Assembly (NCBI RefSeq): GCF_002944405.1
Contig: NZ_CP024307.1
Location: 2,066,501-2,130,500, forward strand
DNA length: 64,000 nt
Reading direction: 5' to 3'
Origin: Sinorhizobium fredii
GTDB taxonomy: Bacteria; Pseudomonadota; Alphaproteobacteria; Rhizobiales; Rhizobiaceae
Each line of letters starts with the position of its first letter. Positions within the stretch are counted from its first letter, which is position 1. The notes beneath the pieces were generated by a model. That model saw nothing but the letters and a program-made list of their open reading frames with translations. It made no database searches and was not told the DNA's origin. Shown here in pieces: positions 9,088 through 17,821 of this stretch. The position numbers and the translations under genes are program-made.

Positions 9088-9126
9088 TGCCTCGCTCGTC
9101 GCCATGACCAGCGAGGCATTTTTTTA
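9088..9126 (+). terminator. Rho-independent terminator
   Basis: A 9-bp perfect stem (TGCCTCGCT with AGCGAGGCA), a 13-nt loop and a run of eight T. The orientation fits transcripts on the plus strand. The nearest plus-strand gene ends at 8682, so it probably ends an unannotated transcript. Confidence 0.85.
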
Positions 9127-9151
9127 GTGCCTTCTTGAAGGAAGGAAGGGA

Positions 9152-9472
9152 TTAGGCCTGGCGCTCGGGCACGTGCACGACCAGTCCGTCAAGCGCCTCG
9201 CTCATCTTGATCTGACAGGAGAGCCGAGAGGTCGGCCTCACGTCATAGGCGAAATCCAGCATGTCTTCTTCCATCGCTTCCGGAGCGCCGACGGCCGCCG
9301 CCCAGGCGTCGTCAACATAGACATGACAGGTTGCGCAGGCACAGGCGCCCCCGCACTCGGCCTCGATGCCGGGCACGGAATTGCGCACCGCATTCTCCAT
9401 GACCGTGGAGCCGTTTTCGACATCGAGGTCGTGGCGCGTGCCGTCAAAGGCTACGATCGTAAGTTTTGTCAT
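9152..9472 (-). CDS. 2Fe-2S ferredoxin, adrenodoxin type
   Basis: A 106-residue ferredoxin with cluster ligands in [15 protein letters not shown] and a distal cysteine in SRLSCQIKM, the C-x5-C-x2-C...C pattern of the adrenodoxin/FdxB group. Such proteins carry electrons to Fe-S assembly or cytochrome P450 systems, and no partner reductase is present here. The start at 9472 (MTKLTIVAF) gives family length. Upstream in-frame sequence is not conserved in type. Confidence 0.93.
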   Translation of the reverse strand: MTKLTIVAFDGTRHDLDVENGSTVMENAVRNSVPGIEAECGGACACATCHVYVDDAWAAAVGAPEAMEEDMLDFAYDVRPTSRLSCQIKMSEALDGLVVHVPERQA

Positions 9473-9667
9473 TTCTCTTTCCGGAATGAATAGATGGGAT
9501 CCGCCCGCGAGCGCCAGCCGCCGCGGCAGGCGCGGCCGGCCTGAATTCAGGGCAGTTTCTTCCAACAAATCGACCGGCCAGTCAACATGAGCCGATGCCT
9601 GGTCGCGGACGTCCCCGCAAATCCGGCAATGATCGCGCCTTGAAAAAGGTTGTCGGGCCGGCGCGGA

Positions 9668-10036
9668 TCAGCGGCACAGCTTGAGGATGAAAAGCTCGGC
9701 TTCGAGCACGGCTGCCCCGAGTGGGGCGCGTAGGGTCCAGTCGGCGGGCCGCTGCTCTATGGCGGCGGCGGCACGAGCCACGCGCGTTGCTCCGACCGCG
9801 AGTGCCGCCCCCTTCAGTCGATGCGCCGACTGGCCGCATGCATCGGCATCCGCGTCGTTGATCTCGGCCATCGTCTGCCGGGCCTGGCGGGCAAAAAGCT
9901 GAAGCACCTCGATTTCGAGGCTCTTGTCCCCCATCGTCTGGCCGGACAGGTGGACAAAATCGATCGGCGGCTTTCCGCAAGGCGACGCGTTTGCCGGATT
10001 GTCGGGGGTTTCGAAAGCGATCTTGAGCGCCGACAT
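9668..10036 (-). CDS. Single-domain Hpt phosphotransfer protein
   Basis: A 122-residue protein with the histidine phosphotransfer motif AHRLKGAALAVGA at about residues 71-83, in which the His would receive the phosphate. No kinase or receiver is attached, so it is a free-standing relay protein. An AAGGA element precedes the ATG. It is transcribed away from the GPR/RgsE gene across the same 525-bp region. Its partner kinase and receiver are not encoded in this window. Confidence 0.87.
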   Translation of the reverse strand: MSALKIAFETPDNPANASPCGKPPIDFVHLSGQTMGDKSLEIEVLQLFARQARQTMAEINDADADACGQSAHRLKGAALAVGATRVARAAAAIEQRPADWTLRAPLGAAVLEAELFILKLCR

Positions 10037-10561
10037 GAGCCGATTTCCTTAATTGACGATGCATCACGTCCTATTTGACAATGCATCGGGCGACCGCACC
10101 GTTTTCAGACATTGATCATCCGGCAGCTGCGCTGCCATCGGCTTAATGTCATGGCGCTGGGCGCGGAAATCCGTCGGCATGGTTAACGATTGCTAAACGG
10201 GCTGATTCTCTTGACTTTTCGCACCGCGGCACCGGCGGCCCGTTAACAATTCATTAGGATTCTAGCGAATGCGGATTGCGCTTAATTGTAAGAACCGGGC
10301 TAATGTGTCACTACGATACGATTAGGAACAGGTCTGCATACGAAAGTGGCAACTGTTCTGGTGGATAAGCTGCGCGCCCCGTGTCCTGAGACGCGAGCTG
10401 CGGTTATTCCATCGAGGCGATGCAATGGTGACCAGTGGGCGTATGGCGCAGATGTCTTGCGCGTAGCTTGCGGGTCACCGCCCTGGTTGAGGGAGTCTAT
10501 TGGTCCGAACCGGTCCAAATTAGGCGGCCATGAGCGGGCAATAGTAGTGAGGCGTATCCCT
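10037..10561. promoter_or_regulatory. Shared upstream region of Hpt and GPR/RgsE genes
   Basis: 525 bp between divergent genes. It holds an AT-rich stretch (10180-10310) with the TTAACCAT element on the minus strand at 10179-10186 and a TTAA-N7-TTAG element at 10243-10257, both resembling CtrA sites. From 10300 on, the reading frame of the downstream gene is open, but that extension lacks a good ribosome site. Confidence 0.55.
10179..10186 (-). promoter_or_regulatory. TTAACCAT motif, candidate CtrA site
   Basis: Exact TTAACCAT on the minus strand (ATGGTTAA on plus), 60 bp from the second, TTAA-N7-TTAG element at 10243-10257. Both lie between the Hpt gene and the polar-growth gene, where cell-cycle control by CtrA would make sense. 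Confidence 0.45.
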
Positions 10562-13500
10562 ATGGCGACGAAGAAGAGCAACGAGTCGATCGACGAAAAG
10601 GCCTTCCAGGCTCTGGAAGCTGCCCTGAAGATCGATTTTGACGACCTGAAGTCGGCCTTGAACGACAAGAATTCCTTGGATGATCCGGAGGAAAAGGTGT
10701 CCGAGCCCAGCAGGAAGGCTGCCGCGTCCGAACATAAGCGCACCGGGAAGGACCAACCGGAAGCACAGAGGGCCCGGACGAGCGAGGCGCCTCGCAATCT
10801 TGCGCCGGAGCCCGCTCCGAAACAGCCGGCGCTTTCCCCGGCCAATGACGATACCCGCAGATCGCCCGCGGCAATGCTCCGCTCCCTCGAAGTCCGATCC
10901 AGCCGTGCGGCGATCCGTGTCGCGGCGCTGATCTCGCTGGTGTGGGCGCTTGCCGGGGTAGCGATCGGCCACCTCCTCTATGCGCCGCAGATCTGGCAGA
11001 TACGCTCTCTCGGCGATCTCGCAGCCACGCCCGGTGCGATCGGCATCCTGATCGGCATTGCCTTGCCGGTCATGCTCTTCTTCTCCTTCGCGATCATGAT
11101 TGCGCGTGCTCAGGAGCTGCGCAATGCGGCCCGCTCGATGGCCGAGGTCGCCCTGCGGCTGGCCGAACCGGAAACCGCGGCGGCCGACCGCGTCATGGCC
11201 GTCGGCCAGGCGGTCCGCCGCGAAGTGTCGGCGATGAACGAGGGCATCGAGCGCACCATTGCGCGGGCCACCGAACTGGAGGCGCTCGTCCATTCGGAAG
11301 TGAGCGCGCTCGAGCGCAGCTACAGCGAAAACGAACTGCGCGTTCGCACCCTCGTCCAGGAACTGGGGCTGGAGCGCGAAGCCATTGTCGGCCATTCCGA
11401 GCGGATCCGCTCCGCGATAGCCGGCGCGCACGGCAAGCTGAAAGACGACCTGGAACTCGCGAGCGAAGATATTGCCTCTCGTATCGCCCTGTCCGGCGAA
11501 GCCTTTGCATCGCTGATCGATACGCGGGCCGCAGCCCTCAGCGAAAAATCTGACCATGCACTGCAAAGCCTCGGCAGCATGCTGGATACCCGCACGGAGG
11601 CGCTGCTTTCCGGCCTGACGAATGCCGGAGTGACGCTCAGCAAGGAGTTCGATGTTCGCCTCGATGCGCTTAGCGAGAATCTGACAAAGCGCGGCGAACA
11701 ATTGCTGAGCCAGTTCGAAACCCGTGCGTCGACGCTGGATGCGAATACCGAAAAGCTGAACAACGCCCTCAACGAGCGCGCCCGCCAGCTCAACGAGACT
11801 CTGATCGCGCGGACCCGCGACCTCAACGAAAGCTTGAATGTCGGCCAGCAGGCGATTGCCGGCGGCCTAGAGGACATGCTTTCGTCGCTCAATGCGGCCC
11901 TCGACGAGAAGGGCGCGAGTTTCCGCCAGAGCCTCAAGACGAGCGCCGACGACGCGATCATGGATCTGGACCTCCGCGGCGGCTTCTTCGAAGAGAAGCT
12001 GCAGACGACCGTCGGGCACCTCGCCACCGCCTTCGACGAACGCTTCCACGAATTCGCCAGCGCCTTCGACAAGCGGGCGGGCCTGCTCGATAGCAAGTTG
12101 ATGGAGAGCCTGCACAGAATCAACGAAACCGTGTCCGGCGGCTCGGATGCGATCGGCACTGCCCTGGACAGCAGCGTCGAGAAGATCAGTTCGGCGCTTT
12201 CCGATCAGTCGCTGACGCTCGCCACCGCACTTGGCGCAACGCAGGACTTCATCGAAGAGACGATCGGCAGCCGCACATCGGAGCTCAGCAACCTCATCGG
12301 CGATGCGCACAGCCGCATCGAGGGCGTGCTCTCCGATAAGACCAGTTCGCTGATGGGCGCTCTGACGCAGGCACAGGAGCGGATCGAAGGCGGCTTCGGC
12401 CAGCGTGCCGATGCCCTCGCCAACGCGCTGACGACAAGCGAGCAGCGCCTGACGGAAGGTCTTGATTCCCGGACGTCGGCCTTCATCGACGGCCTGCAAT
12501 CTGCCCATACGCGCATCGAGCAGACGCTCATGGGCTCCACCGACGAGATCACCAGCGCGATTGCCGCGAGCCAGCATCGGCTGGACAACACGCTTTCGGA
12601 GCGCACTGCCGCGCTTTCAGCCGCGCTCACCTCCGGCGCTAGCGCGCTCGAGGACGCGGTCGGCGGCACCGCTGACCGGCTGGAGCGCGTTCTCTCTGAA
12701 CGTGGCCAGACGATCTCCGCAGCCCTCACCAGTCAGACGACAACGCTGGAAGGGGTGCTGTCGGAGCGCAGCCAGGCGATCGCCGACACGCTCGCCAGCC
12801 AAACGGCCGCCCTCGACGGGGTACTCTCCGAGCGCGCCGCGCAAATCAACACGACCATGTCGACACGCGCGACCGAGATGGCCGACACGCTCAGCCGCCA
12901 TGCCGAAGACGTCGCCGACAACCTGACCTTCCGCGCGATGGCTGTCGCCGAAACGATGACCGACCGGGTCGGCGAGATCGAGACCAAGCTTTCGCAGAGC
13001 GTCTCCGAAGTCGCGGAAAATCTTGGCGGCCGCGTAAGCCAGATCGCCGATACGCTCACCGATACGAGTGCACGGATCGCCGAGGATCTCAGCAGCCGCG
13101 TCGGCAAGATTTCCGACTCGCTGGCGGGAACCAGCGCCGAGATCGCCGAGGCGCTTACTGCCCGCACCACGGAAGCAACGGCCTCGCTTGCCGGCAGGGC
13201 GGCGGAGATAGAGCAGACGCTCTCCGGCAGGGCCGACCATCTGCGCGAGACGCTGACGACGACGCACGAGCAGATCCGCGCGACGCTCGACGGTCGCATC
13301 AAGGCGATCGACCTCGCCGTCGGCCAGGGCCGCGAACAGCTGGAAGAGTTGCTGTCCGACCAGTCAATGGCGATGGCGACGACGCTGGCGACGAGCGCCA
13401 GCATGCTCGAAATGTCGCTCGAGGAGCGGCAAGCCGCGATCGCCGCCGCGCTTGAGCGCGGCGCCGAAGCGCTCTCCGCCCGGACGTCGGAAGCGACCGC

Positions 13501-16500
13501 GTCGCTTGCCGGCAAGGCGGCCGAGATCGACCAGGCGCTCTCCGGCAAGACCGCACAGCTGCGCTCCACCCTCGACGAGCAGGTCGACAGGATCAACCTC
13601 GCCGTCGGCCAGGGCCGCGAACGGTTGGAAGAGCTGCTGACCGACCAGTCGATGGGCATCGCGACGACGCTGGCGACGAGCGCCAGCATGCTCGAAATGT
13701 CGCTGGAAGAGCGGCAGAACTCGATCGCCGGCGCGATCAATCGCGGCACCGAAGCGCTCGATGCGCGCATGCGCTCGACGACCGGCAACATTGCCGAGCG
13801 CCTCGCCGAGACAGCAGACCAGATCAGCCTCGCGGCCGATACTCTGACAAACCGCGTCGACATTTCGCTCAACGGCATCAACAGCCGTCTCGACGAAACC
13901 GGCACAAGGATCGAATCGCGCTTCGCGTCGCTCGAAGACCGCATTCGCGGCGGCGTCAGCAATGTCAGCGCGATTGTCGACGACACCGGCGGCCGCATCG
14001 ATATGACGCTCGGCTCTCTCGAAGATCGTGTCCGCGACAGCGTCAGCACCGTCAGCGCCGTCGTCGACGACACGGGCGGCCGCATTGAATCGACGCTCGG
14101 CTCCCTCGAAAATCGCATTCGCGACAGCGTCGACACCGTCAGCAGCATTGTCGGCGATACGGGCGGCCGCATCGAAACGACGCTTGGTTCCCTCGAAAAT
14201 CGCATCCGCGACAGCGTCGGCAGCGTGAACGCCATCGTCGACGCTGCCGGACAGCGGATCACGGAAAGCCTTGCGGGGCGCGCCGGCGAAATCGACCGGA
14301 TCAGCGAGACCGCGGCAGCCCGGATCACCTCCGCCATGGACGATGGGACCGGCCGGATCGCCTCCGCGATGGAGGCTGGTGCAGGCCGCATCGAGGAGCG
14401 CCTCGGGACGATGGACCGTGCCCTCACCATAGGTCTCGAAAACGTCAACCGCACGATCGAAGGCAAGGCGGCAGCGCTCGTCACGAGCCTGCGTGGCGCC
14501 GTCAGCGATGCTGCCCAGGAGATCGACGCGGAAGCTGCACGCTCGGCAGAGCTGCTCTCCAAGGCCGGTGCTGATTTCGCCAGCGCCTTGGCTGCCCGCA
14601 ACGCCGAATTCGCCAATTCAATCGAATCGACCGCCTCGGCGACGGCGACACGCCATGCCGAACTTGCCCGGTCGGTCACGGAGGCCGCCGAATCCGCCTC
14701 GGCACAGCTCGCCTCGACCACGGATCAGATCGCCAGCCATACGGCGAGCATCCAGCAGAGCCTGACGGACGCGGAAAAGGCGCTTGATGCACGCGGCCAG
14801 TCGATCCGCAGCACACTCGACGACAGCACCCGCGAACTGAATTCCATGCTCGCCGGCCGCTCGCTCGAACTCACCCGTCTCCTCGACGAGCAGGCGCGTC
14901 CGGTCATCGAGCAATACGCGGCAACGGGCAAGGAAGCCGCCGCGCGCATCGCCGCCCTCACCCAGGAGAGCGCCGACCGGCTGCGAGCGGAGAACGCCGC
15001 CCTCGTCGACGCCATTACGGAGCGGACAAGCGAAACGCTCGAGGCGATCTCGCTGCGGGCGGAAGAAACCGCCAAGGCGATGAAGATGGTCGAGAACCGC
15101 CTCCAATCGACGGCCATGGGGCTGATCGACCAGCTCGCGACCAACAATTCCGCCATCGCATCGGTCATCGAGCAGGCTAACGGCAGCCTCGGGGACATGG
15201 ACCAGCGCCTGGAGGCAGCCGCAGCGAAGGTTTCGGAATCCACACGGCATGCATCCGACATGTTGTCCAGTTCCACCCGCCTCATCGAAGGTCGCGTCGA
15301 CAAGCTCTCGGATATCGCCTCATCGACGCTCTCGCAGATCGGCGGCATCGTCGGCCGCTTCGAGGATCACTCCAAGGTGCTCGGCCAGGCGTCCAATCTG
15401 CTGGCCGCAGCCCAGTCGAACCTGGTCAGCACGCTCGAGGAGCGCCAGGACGCCCTGCGCACGCTCTCCGTCGGTCTTGTCCAGCGTTCGGAGGAGATCG
15501 AGCGCACCATGCGCGCGCTCGAGGGCTTCGTCGACGGTGCCTTCCAGCGCGCCGAGGAGCGCTCCGGTCAGGTCGCCGGCAACCTTCGCAACGGCGTCCA
15601 GTCGTCCTTTGCCGATGTCGGCCGGCTTCTGTCGAGCACCGAGCAACGGGCCGCGGAAGCGGCCGAGGCCATGCGCAACACTCTCGCCGAGGCGGGCGGC
15701 GAGGCTGCCGCCTCCGTGGAGGGCGTGTTCGCGCGCGCCGAAGAGCGGTCGCGCCAGATCGCCCAGACGCTGCGCACCGGCGTCGAAACCTCAATCGCCG
15801 GCGCGAACGAGGCGCTGTCCGGGGTCGAAGGCCGTGCTCACAGCGCCTCCGAGGCGTTGCGCCAGGCCATCGCCAAGGCCGGCGACGAAGCGAGCCAGGC
15901 GCTCGAAGGTGCCTTTTCCAGTGCCGAGCAGCGCGCCAAGGAGGCGGCTGCCCGCCTGCGCGGCAGCATCGGGGCTTCGGTCTCCGATGTTGAGCGGATG
16001 CTGGCGGAAAGCGGCAAGAAGTCGGATGGCGTTGCCACGCAGTTGCGCGAGGCCGTCCGCCAGGCGATCGACGAAGCGATCAGCCGCTTCAGCGGCGCGA
16101 CCGACGACATCCGCCGCTCCGCCGGCGAGATCCGCAAGGAACTCGACATGACCCGCGAGGAGTTGAAGCGCGGCGCTTTCGACCTGCCGGAAGAGGCCAA
16201 GGAGAATGCCGCGGTGATGCGGCGTGCCGTCGCCGAGCAGATCAAGGCGCTGCAGGAGCTCTCCGAAATCATCGGCAAGTCTTCGACGCATCTCGAGGTC
16301 GCCCAGCCGGTGCGCCAGCAGCCGGCGCTGGCTGCGCCCGCCCCCGTTGCTCAGGCGCCCGTCGCACCGCCGCAGCCCGTGGTGCAGCAACAACCGGCAA
16401 TCCAGCAACAGCCGGCGGTCCAGCAACCTGCCGCGCCGAGCCCTGCGCTGCGTGGCAGCCTGGGTCTCGAGCAGGCCACGCGTCCCTTGCAGCCCGCCCG

Positions 16501-16999
16501 TCCGTCGGCCGCCGAAGAGCGCGTCGAGGAAGGTGGCGGCTGGATGCGGGATCTGCTGCGCGCCGCCTCCCGCGAGGAAGAGCCGCAGCCCGCGCGTCCT
16601 CGGCCGGCCGAAAGCCAGCCCGTGGCCCGCACCGGAGACAGCCGCAATCCGCGTCACGTGGTGGAATCGCTGAACTCGCTCTCGGTCGATATTGCCCGGG
16701 CGATCGACCACGACGCCTCGGTCGAGCTGTGGCGCCGCTACCAGCGCGGCGAGCGGGATGTCTTCACCCGCAGGCTCTATACGCTGAAGGGGCAGCAGAC
16801 CTTCGACGAGATCAAGCGCAAGTATGATCGCGAGCCGGAGTTCCGCACCGCCGTGGACCGCTACATCGCCGACTTCGAAAAGCTGCTTGCCGATGTGGCG
16901 CGCAACGATCCGGACAAGCGCATCACCCAGACCTACCTGACGTCCGATACCGGCAAGGTCTATACGATGCTCGCCCATGCCGCCGGCCGCTTCAGCTGA
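10562..16999 (+). CDS. rgsE: Growth Pole Ring (GPR/RgsE) family giant coiled-coil protein
   Basis: A 2145-residue protein. Residues 1-110 are charged and Pro-rich. Two membrane segments follow at about 123-142 and 158-181. About 1700 residues of alanine-, serine- and threonine-rich amphipathic helix come next, of the kind that matches apolipoprotein-like and coiled-coil profiles. A P/Q-rich linker lies at about 1914-1960, and a compact, charged C-terminal domain at about 2030-2145. This architecture and length match Agrobacterium GPR (about 2115 aa) and its Sinorhizobium homologue RgsE, needed for polar growth and rod shape. The helix region contains four 29-residue tandem repeats and a 95-residue duplication. 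The ATG at 10562 has GAGGCG upstream. An ATG-like start at 10346 would add 72 residues without membrane or coil features. The family call is by architecture, not alignment. Confidence 0.85.
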   Translation: MATKKSNESIDEKAFQALEAALKIDFDDLKSALNDKNSLDDPEEKVSEPSRKAAASEHKRTGKDQPEAQRARTSEAPRNLAPEPAPKQPALSPANDDTRRSPAAMLRSLEVRSSRAAIRVAALISLVWALAGVAIGHLLYAPQIWQIRSLGDLAATPGAIGILIGIALPVMLFFSFAIMIARAQELRNAARSMAEVALRLAEPETAAADRVMAVGQAVRREVSAMNEGIERTIARATELEALVHSEVSALERSYSENELRVRTLVQELGLEREAIVGHSERIRSAIAGAHGKLKDDLELASEDIASRIALSGEAFASLIDTRAAALSEKSDHALQSLGSMLDTRTEALLSGLTNAGVTLSKEFDVRLDALSENLTKRGEQLLSQFETRASTLDANTEKLNNALNERARQLNETLIARTRDLNESLNVGQQAIAGGLEDMLSSLNAALDEKGASFRQSLKTSADDAIMDLDLRGGFFEEKLQTTVGHLATAFDERFHEFASAFDKRAGLLDSKLMESLHRINETVSGGSDAIGTALDSSVEKISSALSDQSLTLATALGATQDFIEETIGSRTSELSNLIGDAHSRIEGVLSDKTSSLMGALTQAQERIEGGFGQRADALANALTTSEQRLTEGLDSRTSAFIDGLQSAHTRIEQTLMGSTDEITSAIAASQHRLDNTLSERTAALSAALTSGASALEDAVGGTADRLERVLSERGQTISAALTSQTTTLEGVLSERSQAIADTLASQTAALDGVLSERAAQINTTMSTRATEMADTLSRHAEDVADNLTFRAMAVAETMTDRVGEIETKLSQSVSEVAENLGGRVSQIADTLTDTSARIAEDLSSRVGKISDSLAGTSAEIAEALTARTTEATASLAGRAAEIEQTLSGRADHLRETLTTTHEQIRATLDGRIKAIDLAVGQGREQLEELLSDQSMAMATTLATSASMLEMSLEERQAAIAAALERGAEALSARTSEATASLAGKAAEIDQALSGKTAQLRSTLDEQVDRINLAVGQGRERLEELLTDQSMGIATTLATSASMLEMSLEERQNSIAGAINRGTEALDARMRSTTGNIAERLAETADQISLAADTLTNRVDISLNGINSRLDETGTRIESRFASLEDRIRGGVSNVSAIVDDTGGRIDMTLGSLEDRVRDSVSTVSAVVDDTGGRIESTLGSLENRIRDSVDTVSSIVGDTGGRIETTLGSLENRIRDSVGSVNAIVDAAGQRITESLAGRAGEIDRISETAAARITSAMDDGTGRIASAMEAGAGRIEERLGTMDRALTIGLENVNRTIEGKAAALVTSLRGAVSDAAQEIDAEAARSAELLSKAGADFASALAARNAEFANSIESTASATATRHAELARSVTEAAESASAQLASTTDQIASHTASIQQSLTDAEKALDARGQSIRSTLDDSTRELNSMLAGRSLELTRLLDEQARPVIEQYAATGKEAAARIAALTQESADRLRAENAALVDAITERTSETLEAISLRAEETAKAMKMVENRLQSTAMGLIDQLATNNSAIASVIEQANGSLGDMDQRLEAAAAKVSESTRHASDMLSSSTRLIEGRVDKLSDIASSTLSQIGGIVGRFEDHSKVLGQASNLLAAAQSNLVSTLEERQDALRTLSVGLVQRSEEIERTMRALEGFVDGAFQRAEERSGQVAGNLRNGVQSSFADVGRLLSSTEQRAAEAAEAMRNTLAEAGGEAAASVEGVFARAEERSRQIAQTLRTGVETSIAGANEALSGVEGRAHSASEALRQAIAKAGDEASQALEGAFSSAEQRAKEAAARLRGSIGASVSDVERMLAESGKKSDGVATQLREAVRQAIDEAISRFSGATDDIRRSAGEIRKELDMTREELKRGAFDLPEEAKENAAVMRRAVAEQIKALQELSEIIGKSSTHLEVAQPVRQQPALAAPAPVAQAPVAPPQPVVQQQPAIQQQPAVQQPAAPSPALRGSLGLEQATRPLQPARPSAAEERVEEGGGWMRDLLRAASREEEPQPARPRPAESQPVARTGDSRNPRHVVESLNSLSVDIARAIDHDASVELWRRYQRGERDVFTRRLYTLKGQQTFDEIKRKYDREPEFRTAVDRYIADFEKLLADVARNDPDKRITQTYLTSDTGKVYTMLAHAAGRFS
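13312..13881 (+). repeat. 285-bp direct duplication inside GPR/RgsE
   Basis: Two adjacent copies, starting at 13312 and 13597, each encoding AVGQGRE..LEELL, a Ser/Thr-rich stretch and the block TLATSASMLEMSLEERQ. Nucleotide identity across the core is very high, which points to a recent duplication or continuing gene conversion. The period is exactly 95 codons, so the frame is kept. Confidence 0.7.
13889..14236 (+). repeat. Four tandem 87-bp repeats inside GPR/RgsE
   Basis: Units begin at 13889, 13976, 14063 and 14150. Each encodes a 29-residue unit of the form VDDTGGRIE.TLGSLENRIRDSV.TV.. The exact 87-bp spacing is visible at the GTCGAC/GTCGGC positions. Units 2-4 are closest to each other. 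The array keeps the reading frame and a helical heptad-like pattern. Confidence 0.85.
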
Positions 17000-17032
17000 A
17001 GCTCAACTGAAATTAATGCCGAAGATCATCAC

Positions 17033-17060
17033 GGCCCCGCCGCAAGGCGGGGCCTTTTTC
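17033..17060 (+). terminator. Rho-independent terminator of GPR/RgsE
   Basis: A perfect 9-bp stem GGCCCCGCC with GGCGGGGCC, loop GCAA, then TTTTT. It lies 34 nt past the stop codon. Confidence 0.93.
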
Positions 17061-17235
17061 TTGCGAAAACCACAGACCGGTCGCTGAGCAGCATGGCAGA
17101 CCGGTCTGATGCTCTCTACAGTGAGCGTGAACAGTCCGGCCATTTTCTGTAATCTGTCAGCATCGCATCCTGGCGCCAGCTCGTAGCGTGTAAAGAGACA
17201 GTTGGAATTCCGGCGCCTGCAGACAGGAGGCGGAT

Positions 17236-17658
17236 ATGAAGCCGCGAATCAAAGTCCTGACACTTGCCGTGAACGATCTCGAACGGTCCCTCGCCTTCTA
17301 TCGCGACGGCCTGGGCCTGCCCACCGAGGGGATCATCGGTGAGGAGTTCGAAGACGGAGCTGTCGTCTTCTTCCATATGGGTGACGACCTGATCCTGGCG
17401 CTCTATCCGGCGTCTTCGCTTTCAAAGGATGCGAAGATCAGCGTGACGCAGGCGCGTCTCGGCGCCGTGTCGATCGGCCATATCGTCAATTCCAAAGAAG
17501 AGGTCGACAGCATCATGAAGCAGGCTGCGGAGGTCGGCGCCATCATCACCGATCCAGCGTCCGATCGTTTCTGGGGCGGCTACTCGGGTTATTTCCATGA
17601 TCCGGACGGACATTTGTGGGAGATCGCCTGGAATCCGCAATGGACGGTCAAGGACTGA
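17236..17658 (+). CDS. VOC superfamily (glyoxalase-like) protein
   Basis: A 140-residue protein with two beta-alpha-beta-beta-beta repeats of the vicinal-oxygen-chelate fold: VNDLERSLAFYRDGLGLP at the start and GYSGYFHDPDGHLWEIAWNP at the end. The last segment carries the usual metal-ligand Glu. The family includes glyoxalase I, dioxygenases and antibiotic-binding proteins, and the substrate cannot be told from sequence. A GGAGGCGGAT ribosome site precedes the ATG. It stands alone, between the GPR/RgsE terminator and the petABC terminator. Confidence 0.88.
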   Translation: MKPRIKVLTLAVNDLERSLAFYRDGLGLPTEGIIGEEFEDGAVVFFHMGDDLILALYPASSLSKDAKISVTQARLGAVSIGHIVNSKEEVDSIMKQAAEVGAIITDPASDRFWGGYSGYFHDPDGHLWEIAWNPQWTVKD

Positions 17659-17756
17659 AGCGTCCCGATCAGTATGGTAAGCACATGGATGAGGGCGACG
17701 AGCAGCCGCCGAATCCGACAGCGCTGCTGGCTCTGACACCCCGCGGGAAAGGCTCC

Positions 17757-17790
17757 ATACAAAAAGGTCCCGGTTTGCACCGGGACCTTT
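17757..17790 (-). terminator. Terminator of the petABC operon
   Basis: A 12-bp perfect stem (AAAGGTCCCGGT with ACCGGGACCTTT) and a 4-nt loop. On the minus strand it runs into TTTTTG. It lies just downstream of the petC stop. Confidence 0.88.
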
Positions 17791-17821
17791 CAATGACGCG
17801 CTCTGGCAATGCCAGCTCCGA

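Noticed and set aside
10210..10240. Sigma70 promoter from CTTGAC at 10210
   Set aside because: No -10-like hexamer at 16-19 bp; the spacer end is GC-rich.
13889..14236. CRISPR-like array
   Set aside because: The repeats are contiguous coding units in frame without variable spacers.
12733..14721. 662-codon minus-strand frame inside GPR/RgsE
   Set aside because: It is antisense to the repeat-rich region, is Ser/Ala-rich low complexity, and has no ribosome site or homology.
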